Source: Paludibacterium paludis (GTDB lineage: Bacteria > Pseudomonadota > Gammaproteobacteria > Burkholderiales > Chromobacteriaceae). From it: 64,000 bases of DNA. The translations under genes and the position numbers were made by a program. Location: the NCBI RefSeq assembly GCF_018802605.1, contig NZ_CP069161.1:1364001-1428000 (forward strand), read 5' to 3'. Positions 18,624-27,148 of this stretch are shown here, one piece after another. The notes under the pieces are model-generated. The model made no database searches, was not told the origin of the DNA, and saw nothing but the letters and a program-made list of their open reading frames with translations. Positions within the stretch are counted from its first letter, which is position 1. Every line of letters starts with the position of its first letter.

Positions 18624-19613
18624 TCAGTCGACAAAGCGGCTGTCCTTTTGCAAGGAAGAGGGCAGCACCAGCCGGTGGCGCGCCAGGGCCGCACGGGAGA
18701 ACAGTAATACGCCGCCGCCCAGTGTGACCGGAAACAGGTTGCCGGGCGCCTGGTGCCGGAACAGGATGTTCTGTGCCAGCCGCGCGGCGGCCACGCCCTG
18801 ATCGTGTCCGCTCAGCACCAGCCCGCCGGCGGCCCGGTTCGCGCCGACGGCGAAATCCCAGAACCCGAACAGCGGCAGCGGGCTGTTCGCCGCCGTCCAT
18901 TCGATCACCCTGGCATCCGGAACGATGGCGCCCGATGTATCGCGCAAAGTTTGATATAGCCCCGTCCAGATCGCCTGGTAGCGGCCGGGCGCATCGCGCA
19001 CGAGGCGCTGCCACTGTGCGAAGTCGCTCGCCATGACCAGATCGATGTCCACATCGCTGATCCGCAGGCTGCCATGGTCGGCGAACATTTCCTCGCGGAT
19101 CACCTCGGAGGTCAGATCGCTGTCGAACAAGACCAGTGCCCGTTTAAGATCGGGCACCACCTGCTTCATGATGAGGATGTTGCGCCGGATCAGCGGACGC
19201 TCGAGCACTCCCGTGACATTGGCGGGGTTGCCCGGCAGGTAATCGCGCGGGTTGCGGTTGATGCCCAGGTAGACCACGGGAAGCGCGCGGCCGGCCAGCC
19301 TGGCGCCGACATACTTGAGCGCGGCATCGTCGCCGGTGATCACAAGATCCGGCTTGTCCGCTTCGATGCGGTGCAGCGCCTCGCGGGCCCTGACTTCGTG
19401 CATCGGGTGGGGCAGGCGCTTGGTGTCCATCTGGAAGAATTCCAGCCGGACCGAGGGGCCGAGGGTTTCGGCCAGGGCTTCGCGATAATCGTGCGACCAC
19501 GCATACTCGGCGTGGTAACTGTCGATGACCAGTATCCGTTTGACCGGTTCCGCGCTCAGCGGCAAGACGGCGCAGAGCAGGATAAGTATCGTCGGCAGGC
19601 GGATCCGGTTCAT
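18624..19613 (-). CDS. Orphan periplasmic substrate-binding-like protein
   Basis: 329 residues. A signal peptide (MNRIRLPTILILLCAVLPLSA) is followed by a two-lobed binding fold of the ABC_sub_bind type (VKRILVIDSYHAEYAWS, PDLVITGDDAALKYVG, LPVVYLGINRNP, LVLSGHDQGVAAARLAQNIL). This fold also serves as the periplasmic sensor of some histidine kinases and cyclic-di-GMP enzymes. No permease, ATPase or kinase is adjacent, so it may be a free solute sensor. It is divergent from flgB across 228 bases. The 215 bases between it and the metalloprotease gene hold no supported gene. Confidence 0.75.
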   Translation of the reverse strand: MNRIRLPTILILLCAVLPLSAEPVKRILVIDSYHAEYAWSHDYREALAETLGPSVRLEFFQMDTKRLPHPMHEVRAREALHRIEADKPDLVITGDDAALKYVGARLAGRALPVVYLGINRNPRDYLPGNPANVTGVLERPLIRRNILIMKQVVPDLKRALVLFDSDLTSEVIREEMFADHGSLRISDVDIDLVMASDFAQWQRLVRDAPGRYQAIWTGLYQTLRDTSGAIVPDARVIEWTAANSPLPLFGFWDFAVGANRAAGGLVLSGHDQGVAAARLAQNILFRHQAPGNLFPVTLGGGVLLFSRAALARHRLVLPSSLQKDSRFVD

Positions 19614-19795
19614 TGTTTATTTCGTGAGCATGGATATTTCATTTGTTTAGTATAGGTTGTTCTGACCGGCCTGCCGCTGTCCTGCCGTCCGGGGCGGCAA
19701 TTCTTGCCGTATTTCCCGCTATTGTTGCCAGGCTATTTGGCGATGTGTTGGGAATTTCCTTTTTTTTTCAGCGTGTTGCCGGTGGTTTTTTATGT

Positions 19796-19811
19796 TGGCA
19801 CGGTTCGTGCT
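19796..19811 (+). promoter_or_regulatory. Sigma-54 promoter for flgB
   Basis: TGGCACG-gttc-GTGCT matches the RpoN consensus, with GG at 19797-19798 and GC at 19809-19810, exactly 10 bases apart. It lies 30 bases before the flgB ATG. This is the usual class II entry point of polar-flagellum hierarchies. Confidence 0.85.
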
Positions 19812-19840
19812 TCTGATGAGGGCATTCAGGAGAGACTTCC

Positions 19841-20251
19841 ATGCTTGACAAGATTGCCAGGGCTTTCGATTTCCAGCAGCGCGCACTGAACCTTCGTGCT
19901 TACCGTTCCGAGGTGCTGGCGAGCAATATCGCCAACGCCGACACGCCGTATTACAAGGCAATGGATCTGGATTTCCGCTCGGCCATGCTGTCGGCCGGCA
20001 ATGCCCAGTCGTCGCTGGCGCTCAGCCGCACCGACGCCCGTCATTTCGGCACCGCCGAGGGCGGCGGCAAGGATTTCTCGTCCGGTCTGATGTACCGCAA
20101 TGCCGTGCAGCGCAGCCTGGACGGCAACACCGTCGACATGGACGTGGAACGCGGAGCGTTCGCCGAGAACGCGCTGAAGTATCAATCCACGCTGACCTTT
20201 CTGAACAAGCGGATCAGCGGTCTTGCCGACGCCATCAAGGGAGGTCAGTAA
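19841..20251 (+). CDS. flgB: Flagellar basal-body proximal rod protein FlgB
   Basis: 136 residues. The N-terminal rod motif (RAYRSEVLASNIANADTP) and the conserved C-terminal coil (YQSTLTFLNKRISGLADAI) are those of the FlgB family. It forms the proximal rod in the periplasm and is exported through the flagellar type III apparatus. It is the first gene of flgBCDEFGHI. A GGAGAG ribosome site precedes the ATG and flgC starts 2 bases after the stop. Confidence 0.97.
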   Translation: MLDKIARAFDFQQRALNLRAYRSEVLASNIANADTPYYKAMDLDFRSAMLSAGNAQSSLALSRTDARHFGTAEGGGKDFSSGLMYRNAVQRSLDGNTVDMDVERGAFAENALKYQSTLTFLNKRISGLADAIKGGQ

Positions 20252-20253
20252 TC

Positions 20254-20664
20254 ATGTCGCTGGAAAACGTTTTCTCGATCTCCGGCTCGGCGCTGACCGC
20301 GCAGTCGATGCGCCTTAACGTGGTGGCGAGCAACATCGCCAACGCCGAGAGCGCCACGAGCTCCACCGGGGAACCCTACAAGGGCCGTCACGTGGTGTTC
20401 ACCGCCATTCCTGTGACCGCCGCCGAGCCCAAGGTCGCCGGGGTGAGGGTGACTTCCATCGTCGAAGATACGACGCCCCCGCGCCTGAAGTACGACCCGG
20501 GCAATCCGCTGGCCGACGAGAAGGGCTATATCCGGATGCCCAATGTGAATCCGGTGGAAGAAATGTCCGACATGATCTCTTCGGCCCGGTCCTACCAGAC
20601 CAATGTGGAAATCATGAACACCGCCAAGACCCTGCTGCAGAAAACCCTGCAGCTTGGCCAGTAA
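20254..20664 (+). CDS. flgC: Flagellar basal-body rod protein FlgC
   Basis: 136 residues. The N-terminal SALTAQSMRLNVVASNIANA rod motif, the central YDPGNPLADEKGYIRMPNVN (a FlgC hallmark), and a C-terminal helix ending in AKTLLQKTLQLGQ identify it. It is a proximal rod subunit. A GGAGGT site lies inside the end of flgB, so translation is coupled. Confidence 0.97.
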   Translation: MSLENVFSISGSALTAQSMRLNVVASNIANAESATSSTGEPYKGRHVVFTAIPVTAAEPKVAGVRVTSIVEDTTPPRLKYDPGNPLADEKGYIRMPNVNPVEEMSDMISSARSYQTNVEIMNTAKTLLQKTLQLGQ

Positions 20665-20680
20665 ACCAGGAGAGTGAAAC

Positions 20681-21379
20681 ATGGCGAGCAGCGTGACCAA
20701 CGATCCGGCGAGCAATCCGTACAGTGTCGTCAACGGCAATACGACAAGTTCCGGTACCGCCGCCAACAGCGCCCAGGGCATCCAGGACCGCTTCCTGAAG
20801 CTTCTGGTGACGCAGTTGCAGGCGCAGGATCCGATGAATCCGATGGACAACAGCCAGATGACCAGCCAGATGGCGCAAATCAGCCAGGTGTCCGGCATGG
20901 AAAAGCTCAACCAGACCATGCAGACCATGCTGTCCGCCCAGATCGCCTCGCAATCGCTGATGGCGACCACCCTGGTCGGCCGTCAGGTGTTGTCTCCGGG
21001 CAATGTGCTCAACAGCGCGGGCGACGGCGCGACGCTCAGCGGCGCCGCCACGCTCGACGCCGATGCCAAGAAAATGACCGTCACCATCAAGAACGAGAGC
21101 GGTGTCACGGTCAACACCATCGACGTGACGAGTCCCGCGCCCAAGGCCGGCATGAACAACTTCACCTGGAACGGCAAGGACATGGCCGGCAACATCCTGC
21201 CGTCCGGCAAGTACACCTTCGAGGTGACCGCCACCAAAGCGGACGGCACCTCGGCCAAAACGGTCGCCTACACCACGCAGAAGGTCAACGCCGTGGCCTG
21301 GGACAGCTCCGGCATTCCGCAGCTGATTCTTAACGACGGCACGCGCGCCAAGCTGGCCGATATCGCGCAAATGAGCTGA
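20681..21379 (+). CDS. flgD: Flagellar hook assembly scaffold FlgD
   Basis: 232 residues. The N-terminal part carries the FlgD signature (DRFLKLLVTQLQAQDPMNP) and TSQMAQISQVSGMEKLN. The C-terminal half is the FnIII/tudor-like hook-cap region (FTWNGKDMAGNILPSGKYTF). It caps the growing hook and is replaced by FlgK. An AGGAGAG site precedes the start. Confidence 0.96.
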   Translation: MASSVTNDPASNPYSVVNGNTTSSGTAANSAQGIQDRFLKLLVTQLQAQDPMNPMDNSQMTSQMAQISQVSGMEKLNQTMQTMLSAQIASQSLMATTLVGRQVLSPGNVLNSAGDGATLSGAATLDADAKKMTVTIKNESGVTVNTIDVTSPAPKAGMNNFTWNGKDMAGNILPSGKYTFEVTATKADGTSAKTVAYTTQKVNAVAWDSSGIPQLILNDGTRAKLADIAQMS

Positions 21380-21413
21380 CGCCGGTACCCGGTATCAAAC
21401 AAGGACGACGAAG

Positions 21414-22667
21414 ATGGGTTTCCAACAAGGTCTGAGCGGGCTGTCGGCCGCCTCCAAGCAGCTTGATGTCATCGGCAACAACGTGGCCAACGCCAGCACG
21501 GTGGGCTTCAAGCAGTCGCGCGCCGAATTCGCCGATATGTACGCGACCAGTTTTTACGGGGTGGCCAGCACCGCGGCGGGTATCGGTGTGAACACCGCGG
21601 CGGTGACCCAGCAGCATACCCAGGGCAACATCACGCCGACGGCGCGAAGTCTGGACATGGCCATCAACAATAACGGCTTCTTCATCGTCAAGGCCGGCGC
21701 CTCGACGGCGAACAGCGCCGGCACGATCTACGCGACCCGCAACGGCCAGTTCCAGGTCGATCAGCAAGGATACATCGTCAATACCAGCGGCGACCGGCTG
21801 CAAGGCTGGACGGCCAGCACCGGCGGCGTGGTGACGCAGGGGCCGGTCAACGATCTGCAGCTGCAGACCGCGCTGATCAACCCGAAAGTCACCTCGGCGG
21901 TGGGCATGGGCGTCAACCTCGATTCCCGGATGACGCCGACGGCGGGGACAACGCTGGATCCGACCAAAACCAACACATTTAACTGGTCTAATGCCACAAC
22001 GGTGTATGACAGTCTGGGCAATCCGCACAATCTGACGCTGTATTATCAAAAGGCCGCCCCGACCACGACCGGCACCGACTGGGTCGTCAACGCCTATGTG
22101 GACGGCAATCCGGCCACGGCGCCCAACACCTTCACGCTGAACTTCAACACCAACGGCGCGCTGACCACCACGGCGAAATTCCCCGTGTCGTTCACCCCGG
22201 CGCCGGTCAACGGTTCGGCGACTCCGGTGTCGTTCACCGTCGATTACACCGGCTCCACGCAATACGGCCAGAATGCCGGCACCACGTCGCTGACCAACGA
22301 CGGCTATGCGCCGGGGACCCTGCGCGCCATCAATATCGACAAGACCGGCATCATTCAGGCGACCTACACCAACAGCCAGACGCGCACCATCGGCCAGGTG
22401 GCGATCGGGAACTTCACCAACCCGCAGGGTCTGCAGCCGTCCGGCAACAACCACTGGGTGGAGACCTATTCGTCCGGACCGATGCAGATCAACGCGCCAG
22501 GATCCGGCACCGCCGGGCTTTTGCAGTCCGCGGCGCTGGAGGATTCCAACGTGGATCTGACCACCGAACTGGTCAACATGATCACGGCGCAACGGTTTTA
22601 CCAGGCCAACGCCCAGACCGTGAAGACCCAGGACCAGGTCCTGCAGACGCTGATCAACCTGCGCTGA
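21414..22667 (+). CDS. flgE: Flagellar hook protein FlgE
   Basis: 417 residues. It has the common N-terminal rod/hook motif (GFQQGLSGLSAASKQLDVIGNNVANAST, read in two parts), a Thr/Asn-rich exposed middle, and the C-terminal motif ELVNMITAQRFYQANAQTVK. It polymerises into the hook. The ribosome site is AAGGACGACGAAG. The gene lies between flgD and flgF as in most bacteria. Confidence 0.97.
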   Translation: MGFQQGLSGLSAASKQLDVIGNNVANASTVGFKQSRAEFADMYATSFYGVASTAAGIGVNTAAVTQQHTQGNITPTARSLDMAINNNGFFIVKAGASTANSAGTIYATRNGQFQVDQQGYIVNTSGDRLQGWTASTGGVVTQGPVNDLQLQTALINPKVTSAVGMGVNLDSRMTPTAGTTLDPTKTNTFNWSNATTVYDSLGNPHNLTLYYQKAAPTTTGTDWVVNAYVDGNPATAPNTFTLNFNTNGALTTTAKFPVSFTPAPVNGSATPVSFTVDYTGSTQYGQNAGTTSLTNDGYAPGTLRAINIDKTGIIQATYTNSQTRTIGQVAIGNFTNPQGLQPSGNNHWVETYSSGPMQINAPGSGTAGLLQSAALEDSNVDLTTELVNMITAQRFYQANAQTVKTQDQVLQTLINLR

Positions 22668-22683
22668 CCGATAGGATACGCTG

Positions 22684-23427
22684 ATGGACCGCATGCTTTT
22701 TCTGGCGATGACCGGCGCCAAGCACGTCGAATGGCAGCAGGCCACCACCGCCAACAACCTGGCCAACGTCAACACCAACGGCTTCAAGGCCGACCTGGTG
22801 TCGTTCCGCGCGCTGCCGGTCGTCGGCGACGGCGCGCCGACGCGCACCTATGTGGTCGACAATACCATCGGCCACGACATGCGCCAGGGCAGTCTGCAGG
22901 CGACCGGCAACGAGAGCGACTTCGCGCTCGGCGGTCCGGGGTTTTTCGCGGTGCAGGGCGCCAACGGCCAGGAGGCCTACACTCGGGATGGCGGCTACGT
23001 GCTCGACAGCACCGGCATGCTGCGCACCCGCACCGGTCTGCCGATTCTCGGCGACGGCGGCCCCATCACCGTGCCTCTGGGCACACAGGTGCAACTGGGA
23101 TCGGACGGCACGGTGTTTTCCGTGCCGCTGTCGGGCGCCGACCGGACGCCGCAGCAGGTCGGGCGGATCAAGATGGTCAATCCCGGCGAGCGCGATACCT
23201 ACAAGGGCGAGGATGGGCTGTTCCATCTGAACGCCGGTGGCGTGGCGCCTGCCGACGAGAACATGAAGATGGTTACCGGCATGCTCGAAGCGAGCAATGT
23301 CAACGCGGTCGATGCTCTGGTGCAGATGATTTCCCACGGGCGCCATTTCGACCTGAACATGAAAATGATCCAGACCGCCGATCAGAACGATCAGCGGGCG
23401 ACGCAGATCCTGGCCGTCAACGGCTGA
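22684..23427 (+). CDS. flgF: Flagellar basal-body rod protein FlgF
   Basis: 247 residues. The N-terminal LAMTGAKHVEWQQATTAN and NLANVNTNGFKADL rod motifs and the C-terminal ALVQMISHGRHFDLNMKMIQ identify the proximal-rod subunit FlgF. The start lies 16 bases after flgE, with a weak ribosome site (GATAGGA). Confidence 0.96.
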   Translation: MDRMLFLAMTGAKHVEWQQATTANNLANVNTNGFKADLVSFRALPVVGDGAPTRTYVVDNTIGHDMRQGSLQATGNESDFALGGPGFFAVQGANGQEAYTRDGGYVLDSTGMLRTRTGLPILGDGGPITVPLGTQVQLGSDGTVFSVPLSGADRTPQQVGRIKMVNPGERDTYKGEDGLFHLNAGGVAPADENMKMVTGMLEASNVNAVDALVQMISHGRHFDLNMKMIQTADQNDQRATQILAVNG

Positions 23428-23460
23428 TCGCCAACGTAAAGAGAAAAGGCAGGCCCCGCC

Positions 23461-24243
23461 ATGATGCGAGCCCTCTACATCGCCAAAACCGGCATGGATT
23501 CCAGCCAGTTCCGTCTGGACGTGGTGTCCAACAACCTGGCCAACGTCAGCACCAAGGGTTTCAAGCGCGGCACCGCGGTTTTCGAGGATCTGTACTACCA
23601 GACCCTGCGCCAGCCCGGTTCGCAATTGCCCAACGGCGCCAATCTGCCCACCGGCCTGCAGGTCGGCACCGGCTCGGCGCCGGTGGCGACCGCGCGCATC
23701 CACACCGAGGGCGATCTGCTGCCGACCGGCCAGTCGCTGGACTGGGCGATCGTGGGGGATGGCTTCTTCCGTATCCAGATGCCGGACGGCACCACGGGCT
23801 ACACCCGCAACGGCGAGTTCAAGCGCAACTCCAATGGCGACATCGTCAATCCCCAGGGGCTGCAGCTGAATCCCAATGTCAATATCCCGGCCAACGCCAC
23901 CGATCTGTCGGTGTCCCAGTCGGGCGTGATACAGTACAAGGTGCCCGGCAACCCCGCGCCGCAGACGGCCGGCAATATCCAGCTGACCACCTTCATCAAC
24001 CCGCAAGGGCTGCAGAGCATCGGCGACAACCTGTATCTGCAGACCGCCGCGTCGGGCGATCCGCAGGACGGGGATCCGGCGACCGACAACCGCGGGCTGA
24101 TCCGCCAGGGTTTCCTGGAAAACTCCAACGTCAACGTGACCGAGGAACTGGTGAACATGATCACCGCGCAGCGGGCTTTCGAAATGAACTCCAAGGCCAT
24201 TACCACCTGCGACCAGATGCTGCAGCGTCTGACGCAGCTGTAA
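23461..24243 (+). CDS. flgG: Flagellar distal rod protein FlgG
   Basis: 260 residues, the standard FlgG length. The N-terminus MMRALYIAKTGMDSSQF aligns with the family when the first of two adjacent ATGs is used. The C-terminal ELVNMITAQRAFEMNSKAI is typical. It builds the distal rod passing through the peptidoglycan and outer membrane. Confidence 0.97.
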   Translation: MMRALYIAKTGMDSSQFRLDVVSNNLANVSTKGFKRGTAVFEDLYYQTLRQPGSQLPNGANLPTGLQVGTGSAPVATARIHTEGDLLPTGQSLDWAIVGDGFFRIQMPDGTTGYTRNGEFKRNSNGDIVNPQGLQLNPNVNIPANATDLSVSQSGVIQYKVPGNPAPQTAGNIQLTTFINPQGLQSIGDNLYLQTAASGDPQDGDPATDNRGLIRQGFLENSNVNVTEELVNMITAQRAFEMNSKAITTCDQMLQRLTQL

Positions 24244-24265
24244 GCGGCAAGACGGAAAGGCAACG

Positions 24266-24952
24266 ATGCTGAACAGAACGGGCATGGCCGCGTGCGCGGC
24301 GGCGCTGGCGCTGGCCGGCTGCGTCATTCAGGAACCTCCGATCGTGAAGGGGCCGCTGACCGCGCGTCCGCAACCCCAGGCCCAGCCGCCCGGCAACGGC
24401 GGTTCGATTTTTCAGGTGGCGAGTTACCGGCCGCTGTTCGAGGATCGCATGCCCAACCAGGTGGGCGATACCCTGACCATCACTATCCAGGAAAAATCGT
24501 CCACCTCCGCGAGCGAGCAGGTCAACGAAAGCCGCAAGACCGCGATTTCCGAATCGATCAGCGCCGGCGTGCAGTTGCCGTTCATCCCCGGTTATCTGGA
24601 GAAGGCGCTGGGCGGCACGTCGCTGACCGGCAACGGCGCCGCCTCGCTGGCCGGTTCCGGCACCAACCAGGTGTCGACCACCTTCGTCAGCTCGATCTCG
24701 GTGACGGTGATCGAGGTGCTGGCCAACGGCAATCTGGTGGTCAGCGGCGAGAAAATGGTGCGCATCAATGGCGACACCGAATCGATCCGCCTGTCCGGCG
24801 TGGTCAATCCGCGCGACATCGCCGCCGATCGCAGCGTCTCGTCGCTGAAAGTGGCCGATGCGCGCATCGAGCAGCAGACCAAGGGCAACAACCGGCTGTA
24901 CAACGAACCGGGATGGTTGTCGAAAATTTTCCTGTCCATCCTGCCATTCTGA
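24266..24952 (+). CDS. flgH: Flagellar L-ring lipoprotein FlgH
   Basis: 228 residues. A lipoprotein signal ends in LALAGC, with the acylated Cys at residue 19. FlgH motifs include DRMPNQVGDTLTITIQE, SISVTVIEVLANGNLVV and GVVNPRDI. It forms the outer-membrane L-ring bushing. GGAAAGG is the ribosome site. Confidence 0.97.
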   Translation: MLNRTGMAACAAALALAGCVIQEPPIVKGPLTARPQPQAQPPGNGGSIFQVASYRPLFEDRMPNQVGDTLTITIQEKSSTSASEQVNESRKTAISESISAGVQLPFIPGYLEKALGGTSLTGNGAASLAGSGTNQVSTTFVSSISVTVIEVLANGNLVVSGEKMVRINGDTESIRLSGVVNPRDIAADRSVSSLKVADARIEQQTKGNNRLYNEPGWLSKIFLSILPF

Positions 24953-24988
24953 TAGCCTGTGCGTGCCGGTTCACTTGCAGGAAATATC

Positions 24989-26086
24989 ATGAAACGTTTC
25001 ATTCTCGGTCTTCTGGCCGCGCTCCTTGTGGCGCAGGCCGCGGCGGCCGAACGCATCAAGGACCTCGCCACCTTTGGCGGGGTCCGTCCCAACCAGCTGG
25101 TCGGCTACGGTCTCGTGGTCGGCCTGGATGGCAGCGGCGACAAGGCGAGTTCTTCGCCGTTCACCGCCCAGTCGCTCAACAGCATGCTCAATCAGCTCGG
25201 GGTGCAGATTCCCTCCGGCACCAAGCTCGACCCCAAGAACGTCGCGGCGGTCACCATGACCGCCACGCTGCCGCCCTTTGCCCGCACCGGTCAGCCGCTC
25301 GACGTCACCGTGTCGTCGATCGGCGACGCCAAGAGTCTGCGCGGCGGCACGCTGCTGCTCGCGCCGCTCAAGGGCGCCGACGGGCAGATCTATGCGATGG
25401 CGCAGGGCAATGTGGTGGTCGGCGGCGCCGGCGCCTCGGCCGGCGGCAGCAGTACCCAGGTCAACCAGTTGAGTGTCGGACGCGTGCCATCCGGCGCGAC
25501 CGTGGAGCGCGAAGTGCCGACGCAGCTGGGCAACAACGGTGTGATCGATCTTGAATTGCTCAGCGCCGATTTCACCACCGCGGACCGCGTGGTGCAGGCG
25601 ATCAACCGGCAGTTCGGCGCCGGCGTGGCGCGCGCCGTGGACGGCCGGCTCGTCGAGGTGCGCGCGCCGGTGGATGCCAATGCCCGGGTGCAGTTCCTGT
25701 CCCGCCTGGAAAATATTGCCGTCGACCCGGCAGATGTTTCCCCTCTGGTCATCATCAATGCCCGCACCGGTTCCATCGTGATGAACCAGGCGGTCAAGCT
25801 CGAACCTTGCGCGATCTCCCACGGCAACCTGACGGTGACGGTCAGCAACACGCCGCAGGTCAGCCAGCCCAATCCGCTGTCCGCCGGGCAGACCACCACG
25901 ACCAATCAGGCCAACGTCAATGTCAATGCCCAGCCGGGGCGGGTGATCAGCGTGCCGCGCGGCACCAACTTGTCCCAGGTGGTCAATGCCCTCAACGCCG
26001 TCGGCGCCACGCCGCAGGATCTGGTCTCCATCCTTCAGGCCATGAAAGCCTCCGGCGCCTTGCGCGCCGATCTGCAGATCATCTGA
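24989..26086 (+). CDS. flgI: Flagellar P-ring protein FlgI
   Basis: 365 residues from the ATG at 24989, which follows AGGAAA and opens directly into a signal peptide (MKRFILGLLAALLVAQAAAA). A longer frame from 24959 would put 10 residues before the signal and is less likely. The motifs ERIKDLATFGGVRPNQLVGY, GLVVGLDGSGD and VIINARTGSIVMNQ are those of FlgI. It forms the periplasmic P-ring. Confidence 0.97.
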   Translation: MKRFILGLLAALLVAQAAAAERIKDLATFGGVRPNQLVGYGLVVGLDGSGDKASSSPFTAQSLNSMLNQLGVQIPSGTKLDPKNVAAVTMTATLPPFARTGQPLDVTVSSIGDAKSLRGGTLLLAPLKGADGQIYAMAQGNVVVGGAGASAGGSSTQVNQLSVGRVPSGATVEREVPTQLGNNGVIDLELLSADFTTADRVVQAINRQFGAGVARAVDGRLVEVRAPVDANARVQFLSRLENIAVDPADVSPLVIINARTGSIVMNQAVKLEPCAISHGNLTVTVSNTPQVSQPNPLSAGQTTTTNQANVNVNAQPGRVISVPRGTNLSQVVNALNAVGATPQDLVSILQAMKASGALRADLQII

Positions 26087-26096
26087 TTTTTCATGT

Positions 26097-26112
26097 TGGC
26101 CCGATTCTTGCT
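26097..26112 (+). promoter_or_regulatory. Internal sigma-54 promoter before flgJ
   Basis: TGGCCCG-attc-TTGCT gives an almost consensus RpoN site with the GG-N10-GC spacing (GG 26098-26099, GC 26110-26111). It starts right after the flgI stop and ends 24 bases before the flgJ ATG, so flgJ can be transcribed independently of flgB-flgI. Confidence 0.85.
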
Positions 26113-26135
26113 AGTTATTACGGGAGGAGGGCCGC

Positions 26136-27098
26136 ATGAGCACGCAATTCACCGCAATCGATAACCTGGGAAGCCTGTCGTCCAGCGCGCTGGCGATGGA
26201 TCCGAACGCTGTTGCCAGCAGCTTGCAAGGACGGATGCAGAAGGATCCCAGGGGCGCCGTCAAGGAAGTCGCCAAGCAATTCGAGGCGATGTTCCTCGAC
26301 AACGTGATGCGCGCGATGCGGGCCACGCATTTCAACGACGAAGAAGACAGCAGCGAAATGAGCACCTGGCGCGGCATGCTCGACCAGCAGTGGTCGCAGG
26401 CGATGAGCGCCTCGGGCGGCGTGGGGCTGGCCGATGTGCTGAGCCGCCAGATCGCCCGCCTCGCGCGCCTGGAGGAGGATGGCGCCGCGGATGCCCGGGT
26501 GCGCACCTCGGGTCCGTCGGGCATGTTGCCGCAGGTGACGCGACGCGCGCTGGCGGCGTATGGCGCCGCTCTGCCCAAGGCCGATGCGGGCGCTCCGGCG
26601 GCCGCGGCCGCGCCGTCGGCGGAGAGCTCCGCGGCCGCGCGCGACCCGCGCTCCTTCCTTGGCGCCATGCTCGCCCAGGCGCGCGAGGCGGCCGCCAAAC
26701 TCGGCGTGGCGCCCGAGTTCGTTGTCGCGCATGCGGCGCTGGAGAGCGGCTGGGGCAAGCGGGCGATCCGCATGCCGGACGGCAGCGACAGCCACAACCT
26801 GTTCGGCATCAAGGCCGGTTCCGAATGGACCGGCAAGACCGTGGACATCACCACCACCGAATACGTCAACGGCACGCCGCGCAAACAGGTGGAAAAATTC
26901 CGCGCCTACGACTCCTACCGGGAGGCGTTCAGCGATTACGCCAATCTGCTCAGCGGTTCGGCGCGTTACCGCAACGTGCTCAACCAGGGGCAGAACATCG
27001 CCGGCTTCGCGCAGGGCTTGCAGCAAGGCGGTTACGCGACCGATCCGCGCTATGCCCGCAAACTGGCCGACGTGGTGTCGACCCTGGCTCGTGCCTGA
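26136..27098 (+). CDS. flgJ: Flagellar rod assembly protein and peptidoglycan hydrolase FlgJ
   Basis: 320 residues with the dual-domain form. The N-terminal rod-capping domain (about 20-110, KEVAKQFEAMFLDNVMRAMR) and an Ala-rich linker precede a C-terminal glucosaminidase domain (about 165-320) whose catalytic Glu is Glu203 in AHAALESGWGKRAI. It opens the peptidoglycan for the rod. The ribosome site GGGAGGAGG lies just downstream of the internal sigma-54 promoter. Confidence 0.96.
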   Translation: MSTQFTAIDNLGSLSSSALAMDPNAVASSLQGRMQKDPRGAVKEVAKQFEAMFLDNVMRAMRATHFNDEEDSSEMSTWRGMLDQQWSQAMSASGGVGLADVLSRQIARLARLEEDGAADARVRTSGPSGMLPQVTRRALAAYGAALPKADAGAPAAAAAPSAESSAAARDPRSFLGAMLAQAREAAAKLGVAPEFVVAHAALESGWGKRAIRMPDGSDSHNLFGIKAGSEWTGKTVDITTTEYVNGTPRKQVEKFRAYDSYREAFSDYANLLSGSARYRNVLNQGQNIAGFAQGLQQGGYATDPRYARKLADVVSTLARA

Positions 27099-27103
27099 GG
27101 CAC

Positions 27104-27130
27104 TGAAGTTTTCGTCCTTCGGGTCGATAC
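27104..27130 (+). promoter_or_regulatory. Sigma-28 (FliA) promoter for flgKL
   Basis: TGAAGTTT, an 11-base spacer and GTCGATAC match the FliA consensus TAAAGTTT-N11-GCCGATAA closely, 19 bases before the flgK ATG. It places the hook-filament junction genes in class III. Confidence 0.8.
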
Positions 27131-27148
27131 AGTCTTGGAGGTGAACAC

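Noticed and set aside
18311..18727. Frame overlapping the end of the metalloprotease gene
   Set aside because: Arg-rich shadow reading with no ribosome site. The intergenic part is better left unassigned.
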